A stretch of DNA of 64,000 nt from Limisphaerales bacterium (lineage in GTDB: Bacteria; Verrucomicrobiota; Verrucomicrobiia; Limisphaerales; UBA1100): positions 1 through 64,000 of the forward strand of contig JACNJL010000057.1 in NCBI GenBank assembly GCA_014382585.1, in the 5' to 3' direction. Position numbers and translations under genes: made by a program. This document shows positions 28,101 through 37,260 of this stretch, piece by piece (the stretch's first letter is position 1; each line of letters starts with the position of its first letter). The notes beneath the pieces are model-generated. The model worked only from the letters and a program-made list of their open reading frames with translations. It searched no databases and was not told the origin of the DNA.

Positions 28101-28263
28101 GCCCGTTTCGGTCATGCCGCAGGGCCTCGACAAGGCCATCACCCGCGGACAACTCGCTGACCTTCTCGCTTTCCTGCAATCGCAAAACGGCGAAGGTTGG
28201 CTCCAGCCGGTGAAGCTCGGAACGGGTGACATTCGAGTTCGGGATTCAGGAATCCGCGAGTAG
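25123..28263 (+). CDS. PVC-type haem-binding CxxCH protein (propeller + HEAT repeats + cytochrome c)
   Basis: The 1046-residue exported protein (signal MKLRLLIFIPFFPLICPA) starts with a beta-propeller of the 'membrane-bound dehydrogenase' type (FTVERVAGPELAPYGMLASFDDRGRLFIA onward to about 380). Then come HEAT-like helical repeats (about 400-870), and a C-terminal cytochrome c with C901-A-T-C904-H905 followed by GPDLTSIG, where a distal methionine is expected. This domain order is characteristic of Verrucomicrobiota and Planctomycetota. It likely oxidises a sugar or alcohol outside the cytoplasmic membrane and passes electrons to haem. It is 46 bp downstream of the symporter and may be part of the same transcript. 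Confidence 0.9.
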   Translation: MKLRLLIFIPFFPLICPAAPKTGLAAITVPDGFTVERVAGPELAPYGMLASFDDRGRLFIAASSGKNIGGQAMSKKPECKIFMLEDENGDGVFDRSTVFADKVGIPMGVLCWKGDVFVASPPDVWRFRDTTGDGVTDQREVLASGWVTRGTASLHGPFLGPEGWLYLTDGRHGFDIKTKDGRHYKGLASRIWRLRTDGTGLEPVAGGGMDNPVEVAFNSAGEMFGTMTYFTNPRNGQRDALMHFLEGGVYLKWHASVSEFKLTGDLLGPMTRFARVAPAGLMCYRGTSFGKAYQGDLFSAHFNPQRIQRHVLKRKGATFVTEDSEFLHSSDPNFHPTDVLESPDGSLIVIDTGAWYIDQCPLSRISRPEHKGGIYRIRRTGAPKIPDPLGAFLDRAEVPPAGLAKLLADPRPFVQDKAIDRLAQSSAAVVPHIAALFKDKTISAEAQCRAIWALHRQGSKPAREVIRTALTHPAPEVRIAAARSTGRAADQAAIQPVLDGLRAKHPAVSREMATALGQMGCRSATVALADAAERSADAHHDHAIIRSLIQLNVHEALFDRLQKGSPKARRAALIALDQVDDSPLKMEHVTPHLAATDPALARSAVWVMTHHADWAPGIVGHLRTQFKKIKWTDAEAQTMRDALKAFAKNAEVQTLIGEILAGEQTASRRLFLLDAIEKSEVNTLPAAWIAAIGKIISHKNVSEHIRLRAVGLVQARNLSALDPQLKQAAADESAPEPFRLALLGALAPRLNIVEPEIVRYLIRHATGKSATIRATAARVIGQLPLNEKQILSVAEKAMPSADAITLTPLLSVFTRNPTDDTGLALVIALGKMEVETLNATQIRQVLATQPKSAQHIAQPLLAQLAAREKAQAAQLAGLEPLLTGGDVGRGRRVFFGEKAACATCHAIGNEGSRLGPDLTSIGGIRAGRDILEAVVFPNASQVPGYEAFLVLTKTGRAHMGVIARETAAAVTLRAAGNIETRLERSKIKSIQPAPVSVMPQGLDKAITRGQLADLLAFLQSQNGEGWLQPVKLGTGDIRVRDSGIRE

Positions 28264-28290
28264 TGCGAGTAGTGCGAAAAAGGAAGTGGA

Positions 28291-28815
28291 TTATTTTTTC
28301 GCAACGAGCACGACGCGATTGGTGACGCGGTCAATCTCGAAACGCTGACCCACCGGAGCCATCGGCAGCATTGGAAGGTGATCGCCCATCACGAGGTCAG
28401 CAATCTTCTCAGGTAACTCTTCGTGGGTGGTCAGCCATGCATCGAGGGCTTGGTTGAGTACTTCCAAATTTTCCTCCGGATCATCGCTGATGAGTTTGCG
28501 CGCTTTGATTTCTTCGGGCGTCAGCTTCGGTTTGGCCGGTTCAGGTGCCGGTTCAGTTTTTGGCGGCGTGGGTTCCGCTTTCGGCGGTACCACTTTAGGA
28601 GTTTCAACAGGGGCCGGCAGGAGTTGAATCTTGGAAGGCTCCGCCACAACAGGTTTGGCGACCTTGGGTGGCGGTTCGGGGAGAATGGTTTCTTCGGGCT
28701 GCGAAGCGAGCGGTGGCTTGGGCGCGGGAGAGATGTCCTGCTGAGCAAGCTCCAGCGATTCCTGGCTACAACCAACCAGAACCGCACACACCAGCATTTT
28801 TCCAAGCAACTTCAT
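28291..28815 (-). CDS. Proline-rich lipoprotein of unknown function
   Basis: The 174-residue protein begins with a lipoprotein signal (MKLLGKMLVCAVLVGC, lipobox LVGC) from ATG 28815. A proline/lysine/glutamate-rich linker (about residues 25-100) leads to a small C-terminal domain with NLEVLNQALDAWLTTHEELPEKIADLV and ending RFEIDRVTNRVVLVAKK. The C-terminal part resembles the short domains in PVC proteins related to pseudopilin-like substrates (residues to be checked), but I do not recognise it securely. It is likely anchored to the outer membrane. It converges with the haem protein gene, 27 bp away. Confidence 0.75.
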   Translation of the reverse strand: MKLLGKMLVCAVLVGCSQESLELAQQDISPAPKPPLASQPEETILPEPPPKVAKPVVAEPSKIQLLPAPVETPKVVPPKAEPTPPKTEPAPEPAKPKLTPEEIKARKLISDDPEENLEVLNQALDAWLTTHEELPEKIADLVMGDHLPMLPMAPVGQRFEIDRVTNRVVLVAKK

Positions 28816-29126
28816 CAGACATTCAGACAACGGATGGGCCGAGGCCTTCTTTACCTATACGCTCAAACCTCCGAAAAGTCAATGGACAGCATACATTTGG
28901 CCTTCGGACGTCTCTATTGGACGCATTCTGCGGGCAAACCCCCCCAGCGAAAGAGGATCTTATTCGCCGTTATTCACGGGTTTTCCACAATTGCCCTGGC
29001 GGCTGGACGCCTCCCTTGTGCTGCCACCAGACCGACTGTTCATTTCTCTAGCTTGCAAAAATCGTCATCATTCACGAAATATTCACCTGCCCTATGAAAC
29101 GGGTGTGTTTAACTGGCTGTGGCCAT
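28816..29126. other. Intergenic region between divergent genes
   Basis: No convincing gene is seen. It must hold the promoters for the lipoprotein (minus) and the transglutaminase-like gene (plus). A weak TTGCAA (29053) followed by TATTCA about 20 bases on precedes the latter, but spacing is poor. ATG 29094 in frame with the next gene would add 11 residues before its signal peptide. Confidence 0.4.
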
Positions 29127-31220
29127 ATGAAAACAAAACTATTATCTTGTACGATTTGCGCTCTGATCTTGATTGCCTTTGACGGGAACGTGACTGCGGG
29201 CGCCGATGAAAATCAGGATAGCACATCCGGTATTTCCGGAAACAATGCTGAATCCAGACGGCAATTGCGACTGGGAGGCATGATCGATGAGCCCGAAACT
29301 AACTCATCATATGGAGAACTCCCCAACGAGCCAAATCAAACTGAATCACCCGAAGGCAGCAATCCGAAATCGACTGATACGGAAGAGCTCGGCGAGTTAG
29401 GCGGGTGCGAAGTGTTATTGCCCAACCCGGGCCAACCCCGGGAATTGACGGGTAATTTTTGGATTCAGGAAATAAAGTATGAGAACGATCTGCCCATCAT
29501 TATGGATGAACCCGTGCCGGCTATTGATGAAACCACAGGGGAGGAAATTCTTGAGTACCTGTACTTTGTCGATCCCGCCAACGAGGGCGAAGTGCATTGG
29601 CGCGCGAAAGCAGGAAGCGGATCAGGCCCGAGCCATAGCCATCCGGTGTGCTATGTAAGCGGGCAATACATTGTGGTGCAGCCCGTCATTCGATTTCCAC
29701 TCCCCGCACTGAAGCCGGATGATTTGGTTTGTTTAATTGGGATACGAGTGATGCGAAACGCCTCAGGCGATGTCACCGGACGGAACGTCTTCACAAAACC
29801 GACGATTGAAGAAAACCGAACCCTTGGCAATTATGCCGATCTTACATTTGGGGTAATGCATTCCAAAACAAAGCTGGCCCGCAAAGTGGATTTAATCGAT
29901 CCACTCGAAATAGAATGGTATGTATCAGTAACTTCCGGAAAAGACATTAACCTCAACGACACCCACCCCCACATTCCCAAAGATTTCGAATATGCCGGTA
30001 CAACCAAAAACCGGATGTATGTGACGTTGAGGAACCCTACAGTATCGTGGAAGGAGGAAGCTGGGTTTAATGGCGAGGGAAGCGGCCCGGATAATCCTCC
30101 AATCCAAGACCCGGCAAAAGGTGGGGATCCTGAAGCTGAAGCAGAAAAAGTAAGAATTTTAATCAATAAGATGGTGAAGGATAATGACATCACCTTGCTG
30201 GAAACTGTGTTAGATATCAGCTGCCGCAATGGCAAAGGGCAGGAGACTGATGAAGAAATCATAAAAAGAATATGGGCAGATTTTGAAGATAGAGAGGTAA
30301 AGCGACGGGATGGGGAATTGTTGCTTTACTGGGGCTCATGGGGAGACCCGAAAATGAACGCGAAGAGACTTCCACCCCACCGAACTCATAATGAGAGGGT
30401 TGAATGGCTAAAAATTTGGGCTTTTGATATGGTCAGAAAAAGAACAGGCAGGTGCGGCGAATGGGTTCATCTATTTAGAAGTTGCTTGGAAGCTCAAGGC
30501 GTAAAAAAGGCAATGGAAGAGGCAAGAATTCTTTATGTAAACAACATGATGAATCGGATTAAACCTGGAAGGCACTTCCAAACGATGATTTATGTCAAAA
30601 AATGGGTAGACGGTAAAGGGTTGAAAAACCACCAAAAGGTTATGATTCATGACAATTATATCCGCTCCCAAGCGGCTGTGATATGCGGTAAATCAGTTAA
30701 CAAAATTAATATAACCGGTGAAAGGACGGGTATGAAAATGGTTGAAATTGGAGGCATCACCAGCCCTCAGCTGCGATTGCTAAGTTTTGGCATTGACACA
30801 AAGCTTCAAAAGTATAACTGGATGGAGATTGACGGGAAAATATATGCAGATGTGATTGATGATGAAGGCATAGCAGCGCAGGGCATGCAAAATCCACCTT
30901 CATATTTTGATTCGCATACAATTCTTCGGGTGGGAGGGGTTCTTTATGACCCATCATATGGTGTTCATTACCCAGCAGCGGCTGATATTGTGGATAAAAT
31001 TTATGCGTGTGTAGTTCAAGTGGAATGCTCAAGCGCGGCCGGGCTAAATAAGCCGTTCGAATATATAACTGATGTAAATCCAGTCATCACTACGGAAAAA
31101 TGTAAGAGCCGAAAAGTCGTTGTGCATTTTTTATCTCCAACAAAAACTAAATTAAACGAATTATGGCTCTACTGGCGATCAGCTGATGGGAGGCCTCACA
31201 GAGTGCAGCTTAAAAAATAA
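29127..31220 (+). CDS. Secreted transglutaminase-like (papain-fold) protein
   Basis: The 697-residue protein has a signal peptide (MKTKLLSCTICALILIAF...TAGA) from ATG 29127. The N-terminal third is low-complexity and acidic. The C-terminal part has a transglutaminase-type triad: GRCGEW (C443), FDSHTILRVGG (H597) and LYDPSYG (D608). GRCGEW recalls peptide N-glycanases and other transglutaminase-fold enzymes. The 150-residue gap between Cys and His is longer than usual, so there is a domain insertion. The gene is AT-richer than its neighbours (A-rich codons, AAA and ATA frequent), hinting at transfer. It overlaps the next gene by one base (TAATG), so the two likely act together outside the cytoplasm. 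The substrate is not known. Confidence 0.7.
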   Translation: MKTKLLSCTICALILIAFDGNVTAGADENQDSTSGISGNNAESRRQLRLGGMIDEPETNSSYGELPNEPNQTESPEGSNPKSTDTEELGELGGCEVLLPNPGQPRELTGNFWIQEIKYENDLPIIMDEPVPAIDETTGEEILEYLYFVDPANEGEVHWRAKAGSGSGPSHSHPVCYVSGQYIVVQPVIRFPLPALKPDDLVCLIGIRVMRNASGDVTGRNVFTKPTIEENRTLGNYADLTFGVMHSKTKLARKVDLIDPLEIEWYVSVTSGKDINLNDTHPHIPKDFEYAGTTKNRMYVTLRNPTVSWKEEAGFNGEGSGPDNPPIQDPAKGGDPEAEAEKVRILINKMVKDNDITLLETVLDISCRNGKGQETDEEIIKRIWADFEDREVKRRDGELLLYWGSWGDPKMNAKRLPPHRTHNERVEWLKIWAFDMVRKRTGRCGEWVHLFRSCLEAQGVKKAMEEARILYVNNMMNRIKPGRHFQTMIYVKKWVDGKGLKNHQKVMIHDNYIRSQAAVICGKSVNKINITGERTGMKMVEIGGITSPQLRLLSFGIDTKLQKYNWMEIDGKIYADVIDDEGIAAQGMQNPPSYFDSHTILRVGGVLYDPSYGVHYPAAADIVDKIYACVVQVECSSAAGLNKPFEYITDVNPVITTEKCKSRKVVVHFLSPTKTKLNELWLYWRSADGRPHRVQLKK

Positions 31221-32173
31221 TGCGATACATTTTCCTAATTTTTGTGTTTAATTTGATTGGGCTAGCGCTTTCGGTTCACGGCGGCTCGCTGGTGATAACG
31301 GTTGCCGGACCAAGGCAAGGCGGTGAGCCAGCGCATTTTGATGCTTCACCCGATTTTGGTTGGAAACGAACAGCCCTCGTACCAGCAAAAGATGAGAAAA
31401 CACAGGGTGCTTTATTGTTTGAGAATCAAATAAAATTTTTTGTCGGTATAAAAGGCGATGTGGTTGTGCATTATGAATCGGTTACAGACATGTCTGGCAT
31501 GTGGGCCTTGGGGGCAAAACCTGACAGCATTCTTGCAGGGCGGCACGATTTCTATGTGTGGGATTTCAGGATGCATGCCCCTTCAGGCACAATTGATATT
31601 GAAAGTTTAAAGAAAATTTGTGATCAGCCTGGAGCATTTGTGTCGGCCCCGGGAAGGTGGAGGCACCTGGAAAACGGTATTGCAATACAAGATGATAAAA
31701 CAAAAAACTTAAAGTGGCTGTCTTTGTCTCAACAGGCGAAATTGAAAACACAATTGCTGTTGATGATTGAGGCCCTGAGACCCGAAACATACGAGCAGCT
31801 CATGCAACGAACGGAAGCAGATGCGTTTCCAGATAAAGTGAACCCGGAAATGAAACTTTTCATTGAAAAGGTAAAGAAACGCATTAGTGCGAACCTCTTG
31901 GGGAATGCTCAAGATTGTAAAATGCAACTGCGGTTGATGTTAACCACCCCCAATTTCTTTGAACTCAACCGGTTCCACAAATGGGCCAACCGATACACCG
32001 CCACGGAATTTCATTCGCGCACCAATTATTTTAAGGGCCCGGATCGTCGAGCTTGTGCGGAGGCGGTGAATGCGTTGAAGGCGAAGGGGAAGCGGTTGCC
32101 GCTTGATTTGCCGCCGGTGCGTGTTTGGGCCCCTTCGTTACCTTTGTCGCGCCCATTTCATCCTTATCGTTAA
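31220..32173 (+). CDS. Exported protein of unknown function, partner of the transglutaminase-like gene
   Basis: The 317-residue protein begins with a hydrophobic export signal (MRYIFLIFVFNLIGLALSVHGGS). I recognise no domain. The central part is mixed alpha/beta (FVGIKGDVVVHYESVTDMSGMW) and the C-terminal third is helical and rich in charged residues, ending in a Pro-rich tail. The first two thirds share the AT-rich composition of the upstream gene. From about 31,950 the base use turns GC-richer, like the following genes, so the 3' end may derive from a different source. Start and stop overlap with the upstream gene (TAATG) points to co-translation. Confidence 0.65.
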   Translation: MRYIFLIFVFNLIGLALSVHGGSLVITVAGPRQGGEPAHFDASPDFGWKRTALVPAKDEKTQGALLFENQIKFFVGIKGDVVVHYESVTDMSGMWALGAKPDSILAGRHDFYVWDFRMHAPSGTIDIESLKKICDQPGAFVSAPGRWRHLENGIAIQDDKTKNLKWLSLSQQAKLKTQLLLMIEALRPETYEQLMQRTEADAFPDKVNPEMKLFIEKVKKRISANLLGNAQDCKMQLRLMLTTPNFFELNRFHKWANRYTATEFHSRTNYFKGPDRRACAEAVNALKAKGKRLPLDLPPVRVWAPSLPLSRPFHPYR

Positions 32174-32212
32174 AAAATCTTTGCTACTAAGAAACCTATT
32201 TCATTCTGTTTA

Positions 32213-32872
32213 TTGATCGCCTTGGTGGCGGGTTGTTCGAAGTCAAAGCCAGAACAGCTAAAAGCGTCACAACAGGCGCAGGCGGGCGAAACCAATGCGC
32301 CGATCATCCTGCGAAATGGATCCGCATCGGCCAGTGGCCAGCGGGTTCGGGTGACGCCTTTCAAGCAACCTTTTCCGGTGCCTCTGAGGACGCTTTTCCT
32401 AACTCTGGATCGCGGGCTTTGGAGTCTTCAAGTCGCGCCGGATGGTGCGGCCACGGCGGTGCGGCATGATTATCCAGTGGCGATGGGCAAGGTGGCTGCG
32501 GAGACGTTCCATTTTCCCACGATCCGAAATATGGTGTTGGATGAAAAAAACTGGGGCACGGAGGGGGACTTGGAATTTTATTTGTGGTTTGGGGGTCGCA
32601 CGCCCAGCTCGCGGATTCAGGGTTTGAACGCGGAGACTTCGGATCATCTGTTGGCTCTGTTCCTGAAAAATTTGAATCAATTCCGTTTTAACAATCCGGA
32701 TCCGGCGGCGATGATGCGCTTTGATATGACGAATAAGGCCAACGCGTTGATGCCCCAAAAAACAGCTGGCCGAATCATGGGATATGGATTTGATCGGGGC
32801 AATCGGGAGTTTGAAGGACGACACATCCCAGCATCCGTCGAGAGGAACCGGGCCGCGCCCAAGAAAAAATAG
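32213..32872 (+). CDS. Lipoprotein of unknown function; start codon uncertain
   Basis: The frame encodes a lipobox (LVAGCSKS) close to its beginning, then about 200 residues without a family I know (RTLFLTLDRGLWSLQV, YGFDRGNREFEGRHIP). The only ordinary start in frame is TTG 32213, but this leaves a signal of six residues with no basic residues. The in-frame codons from 32174 (after a stop at 32171) read KIFATKKPISFCLL, a good lipoprotein n-region and h-region, yet contain no ATG, GTG or TTG. A non-canonical ATC/ATT start (32177 or 32198), or a lost ATG, would explain this. The previous gene ends at 32173. Confidence 0.6.
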   Translation: MIALVAGCSKSKPEQLKASQQAQAGETNAPIILRNGSASASGQRVRVTPFKQPFPVPLRTLFLTLDRGLWSLQVAPDGAATAVRHDYPVAMGKVAAETFHFPTIRNMVLDEKNWGTEGDLEFYLWFGGRTPSSRIQGLNAETSDHLLALFLKNLNQFRFNNPDPAAMMRFDMTNKANALMPQKTAGRIMGYGFDRGNREFEGRHIPASVERNRAAPKKK

Positions 32873-32959
32873 TTCCTTTTCCAGCGTTGGCCCCCGCTGG
32901 CCCGGGCCGACTAAACAACATCACTGGACGTTTGGGGGCGTACGGTTTATCTTTTGCCC

Positions 32960-34027
32960 GTGCCGTTGGCGGAATTTTCAACTCAGGAAAACGTGGTGAC
33001 TTTGCTGCAGCGCAGCTTGGAGCGCGGGCGGTTGGGGCACGCGTATCTGTTCACCGGCACGGATTTGGCGGAGCTGGAGGCGGTGGGGTTGGCGTTGGCG
33101 CAGACGCTGAATTGTCAGGAGCCGCCGCAAGCCGCGCCTGATGGCACGCCGCTGGATGCGTGCGGTGGTTGCGCGAGTTGCCACAAAATTGACAATACGA
33201 ATCACGCGGACGTGATGGTCATCCGGCCGGAATCCAAGCTGCGGCAAATCAAGATTGAACAAATGGTGCGGCGCACTGGAAGCCCGCCGCGCGTGTTGCA
33301 CGATTTGGTAAACAACAAAGCCACGGAGGGTTTATATAAAGTGGCGCTGCTGGTGGCGGCGGATCGGATGAATGCGAACGCGGCCAATTCGCTGCTCAAA
33401 TCGCTGGAAGAACCGCCGGAGCGCACGGTGTTTATTTTGCTTTCCACTGAGCCGGAGCGCTTGCTGGATACGATTCACTCGCGTTGCCTTCGGCTGACCT
33501 TTGCGGGTGATGGTCGGCCGCGCTTTGGCGAAGATGAACAGGCGTGGCTTGGCGAATTCGCCCGAATGGCGGCGGAGGGTAAGAAGGATTGCTTTGGTCG
33601 GTATCGTTTGCTGGGCACGTTGATGGCGCGTTTGGAGGAAATGAAATCAGTCATCGAAACTGAAGTGGAAGAAGCCTCGCCGCTGCACGATCACGATGAG
33701 GTGGATCCGGAATTACGCGAGCAATGGGAGAACGAATGCAAAGCGGCCGCCAGCGCGGAGTATCGGCTGCGGCGCGCGGGGTATCTCGGCGCGTTGCAGG
33801 GTTGGCTGCGCGATGTGTGGTTGCACAGCGCGGGCGTGAGCAGCGTGAATGGTGATTTGGCATTGTTTCCAAATCTGGATTACACGGCGGAAGCGGTGGG
33901 TGGCCGATTATCATCCGCCGATGCGGCGGCCAATTTGCGTTTGATGGAACAAACCCAGCGCACGTTGCACACAAACGTGCAGGAATTGGTTGCGTTAGAA
34001 ACGGGTTTGTTGAAATTGAAGTTGTGA
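32960..34027 (+). CDS. holB: DNA polymerase III subunit delta'
   Basis: The 355-residue protein resembles the clamp-loader delta' subunit: an AAA+ core starting after ENVVTLLQRSLERGRLGHAYLFTG, a zinc site (CGGCASCHK), the NSLLKSLEEPPERTVFILLS sensor region and IHSRCLRL. The phosphate loop is replaced by GTDLAELEA, so ATP would not be bound, which is normal for delta'. The start is either GTG 32960, preferred because it gives MPLAEFSTQEN, or TTG 32954. A C-terminal helical collar domain (about 210-350) contains an acidic linker. A role in replication clamp loading is well supported by family. Confidence 0.85.
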   Translation: MPLAEFSTQENVVTLLQRSLERGRLGHAYLFTGTDLAELEAVGLALAQTLNCQEPPQAAPDGTPLDACGGCASCHKIDNTNHADVMVIRPESKLRQIKIEQMVRRTGSPPRVLHDLVNNKATEGLYKVALLVAADRMNANAANSLLKSLEEPPERTVFILLSTEPERLLDTIHSRCLRLTFAGDGRPRFGEDEQAWLGEFARMAAEGKKDCFGRYRLLGTLMARLEEMKSVIETEVEEASPLHDHDEVDPELREQWENECKAAASAEYRLRRAGYLGALQGWLRDVWLHSAGVSSVNGDLALFPNLDYTAEAVGGRLSSADAAANLRLMEQTQRTLHTNVQELVALETGLLKLKL

Positions 34028-34056
34028 GCGGCGTGCGCAGCCGCTAGATTTTTCCC

Positions 34057-34491
34057 GTGAAAATTTTGTTTCTCAATGGACCGAACTTAAACCTGCTCGG
34101 CCAACGCCAACCGGAAATCTACGGCACCACCACGCTAGCGGATATCGAGGCCGCCGTGCGCGCGCAGGCGGAGGGGCGCGCTGAGATTGAGTTTCGCCAA
34201 ACCAACGACGAAGGCGAATTGGTGACGTGGATTCAAGAGGCTGCCAGCGCGGCGAATGTCGCCGTGATCAACGCCGCCGGTTACACGCACACCAGCGTCG
34301 CGCTGCGTGATTCCATTGCCGCCAGCGATGTGCCGATCATTGAAATTCACCTTTCAAACATCCACGCGCGGGAGGAGTTTCGGCACAATTCCCTCATCGC
34401 CCCCGTGTGCGAAGGGCAAATTTGCGGTTTCGGCCCTACTTCGTACGTGCTGGGATTAGAGGCGGCTTTATCCTTAAAGATAAGTGATTAA
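34057..34491 (+). CDS. aroQ: 3-dehydroquinate dehydratase, type II
   Basis: The 144-residue protein, 29 bp after holB, has the type II fold: NGPNLNLLGQRQPEIYG with the catalytic tyrosine Y22, the flexible-loop arginine just before it, INAAGYTHTSVALRD and EIHLSNIHAREEFR with the catalytic histidine. It removes water from 3-dehydroquinate in the shikimate pathway and forms dodecamers in other bacteria. The start is GTG 34057 (no ATG available). The cccGTGAAA context also occurs at thiE here. Confidence 0.95.
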   Translation: MKILFLNGPNLNLLGQRQPEIYGTTTLADIEAAVRAQAEGRAEIEFRQTNDEGELVTWIQEAASAANVAVINAAGYTHTSVALRDSIAASDVPIIEIHLSNIHAREEFRHNSLIAPVCEGQICGFGPTSYVLGLEAALSLKISD

Positions 34492-34675
34492 ACGGTTATA
34501 ATGGCTTGATTATTGTTCGGTAGCGGTCGAGGTTAATAATCTCGGCTTGACGATTTGGCTATTTTTGGCAGGGTGGCGGCGCTGTTTACGTGATGGCGAC
34601 CAACCTCAATCTATTACAAAAAAGTAATCTTTTCGGCAACACTTGTGCCGGATTGTTTGCCTGACTTTTCCTATT

Positions 34676-35164
34676 ATGGATCTCAAGGACATCAAGAGCA
34701 TTGTTGATCTAATGAAGAAAAATGCCCTCTCGGAATTCGAGATGGAAGAGGGCGACTTCAAAATTAAACTCAAACGCGATGCCGCAGGCAAACCGCGCAA
34801 AGGCGAACCGGTGGTGGTGCAGGAAGCGCCAATGGTGTTGCCCGCCGCCGCGCCAATCCCCGCTGCCATTCCGGCGGCAGCACCAGCACCGGCCGCGGCT
34901 CCCGTTGCCGCACCCGAACCGGAGGGCACGGAAGTGAAGTCGCCGATGATCGGCACGTTTTATCGCAAGCCCTCGCCGGATGCAGAACCGTTTGTGGAAG
35001 TAGGTGCCAAGGTAGACGCGGACACGGTGGTGTGCATCATCGAGGCGATGAAGGTGATGAATGAAATCAAGGCCGAAGTGAAGGGTACTATCATCGAAGT
35101 GCTAATGGAGGAAGGCAAGCCGGTGGAGTATGGGCAGGGGCTGTTCCGGATTGATCCGAGCTAA
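34676..35164 (+). CDS. accB: Biotin carboxyl carrier protein of acetyl-CoA carboxylase
   Basis: The 162-residue protein has the expected N-terminal helix domain ([20 protein letters not shown]), an Ala/Pro linker (about 50-80) and a biotinyl domain with EAMKVMNE, where K126 is biotinylated. It carries the carboxyl group in malonyl-CoA synthesis, the first step of fatty acid synthesis. ATG 34676 is chosen since it places the conserved MDLKDI at the N-terminus. accC follows after 50 bp, the usual pairing. The 180-bp upstream gap contains no gene and should hold its promoter. Confidence 0.96.
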   Translation: MDLKDIKSIVDLMKKNALSEFEMEEGDFKIKLKRDAAGKPRKGEPVVVQEAPMVLPAAAPIPAAIPAAAPAPAAAPVAAPEPEGTEVKSPMIGTFYRKPSPDAEPFVEVGAKVDADTVVCIIEAMKVMNEIKAEVKGTIIEVLMEEGKPVEYGQGLFRIDPS

Positions 35165-35214
35165 AACAAGTTCGGCGCATCATTTCTTTTTCTTGTTTTT
35201 ATCTTGTTAAAAAT

Positions 35215-36591
<1,377 letters not shown>

Positions 36592-36603
36592 ATTGGCGCC
36601 CCC

Positions 36604-37260
36604 GTGAAACCCCTTGCCGACTGCCGCCTCTACGCCTTCGTCGACAGCGCCTATCTGCACGACCACACCCCCGTCGATCTCGCCCAACAACTCTGCGACG
36701 GCGGCGCCGACCTCATCCAACTCCGTGCCAAAGACTGGCCCGAAGAAAAAATCCGCCAAACCGCTGAAGCAATTATCCCCATCACCCGTGCCGCCGGAAT
36801 CCCCCTTGTCATCAACGACCACTGGCAGATCGCCACCGACCTCGAAGCCGAAATCTGTCACCTCGGCCAAGAAGACTACTTCGAGTCAAGCGCCCCCCCG
36901 CAACCCTCAACCTTCATCCCTCAACTCGGTTTAAGCACTCACGCCCCCGAGCAAGCCGCGCGCGCGATGGAAACCAACGCCGCTTACTTCGCTGTCGGCC
37001 CCGTTTTCCCCACGCCCACCAAGCCCGGACGGCCCGGCGTCACGCTTGAATATGTCCGCTGGGCCGCCGCACACATCGATCGCCCTTGGTTTGCGATCGG
37101 TGGCATTACGTTGGAAAATATAGATTCAGTCCTGGAAGCCGGCGCGCGTCGGATTTGCGTGGTGTCCGCAATTTTGAATGCGCCCGATGTCGCCCACGCT
37201 TGCCAGCAATTCCGCGAACGCTTAGCCTCCGTGCCGCCACAAACCCAACAAATCCCATGA
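36604..37260 (+). CDS. thiE: Thiamine phosphate synthase
   Basis: The 218-residue TIM barrel joins the HMP-pyrophosphate and thiazole-phosphate precursors to thiamine phosphate. Visible signatures are DLIQLRAKDWPEEKI, PLVINDHWQIA, CHLGQEDY (the family's H-L-G-Q-D region), LGLSTHAPEQA, FAVGPVFPTPTKPG and AIGGI. The start is GTG 36604 (cccGTGAAA). The stop overlaps the next start (ATGA). The short gap to accC leaves no room for a thiamine riboswitch directly upstream. Confidence 0.92.
   Translation: MKPLADCRLYAFVDSAYLHDHTPVDLAQQLCDGGADLIQLRAKDWPEEKIRQTAEAIIPITRAAGIPLVINDHWQIATDLEAEICHLGQEDYFESSAPPQPSTFIPQLGLSTHAPEQAARAMETNAAYFAVGPVFPTPTKPGRPGVTLEYVRWAAAHIDRPWFAIGGITLENIDSVLEAGARRICVVSAILNAPDVAHACQQFRERLASVPPQTQQIP

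Noticed and set aside
28250-28285. Short tandem repeat GCGAGTAGT at the end of the haem protein gene
   Set aside because: Only two to three imperfect 9-bp units, too short to call a repeat element.
32990-33100. Missing Walker A in the DNA polymerase III subunit as a sign of a broken gene
   Set aside because: Loss of the phosphate loop is normal for delta' subunits; the rest of the protein is intact.
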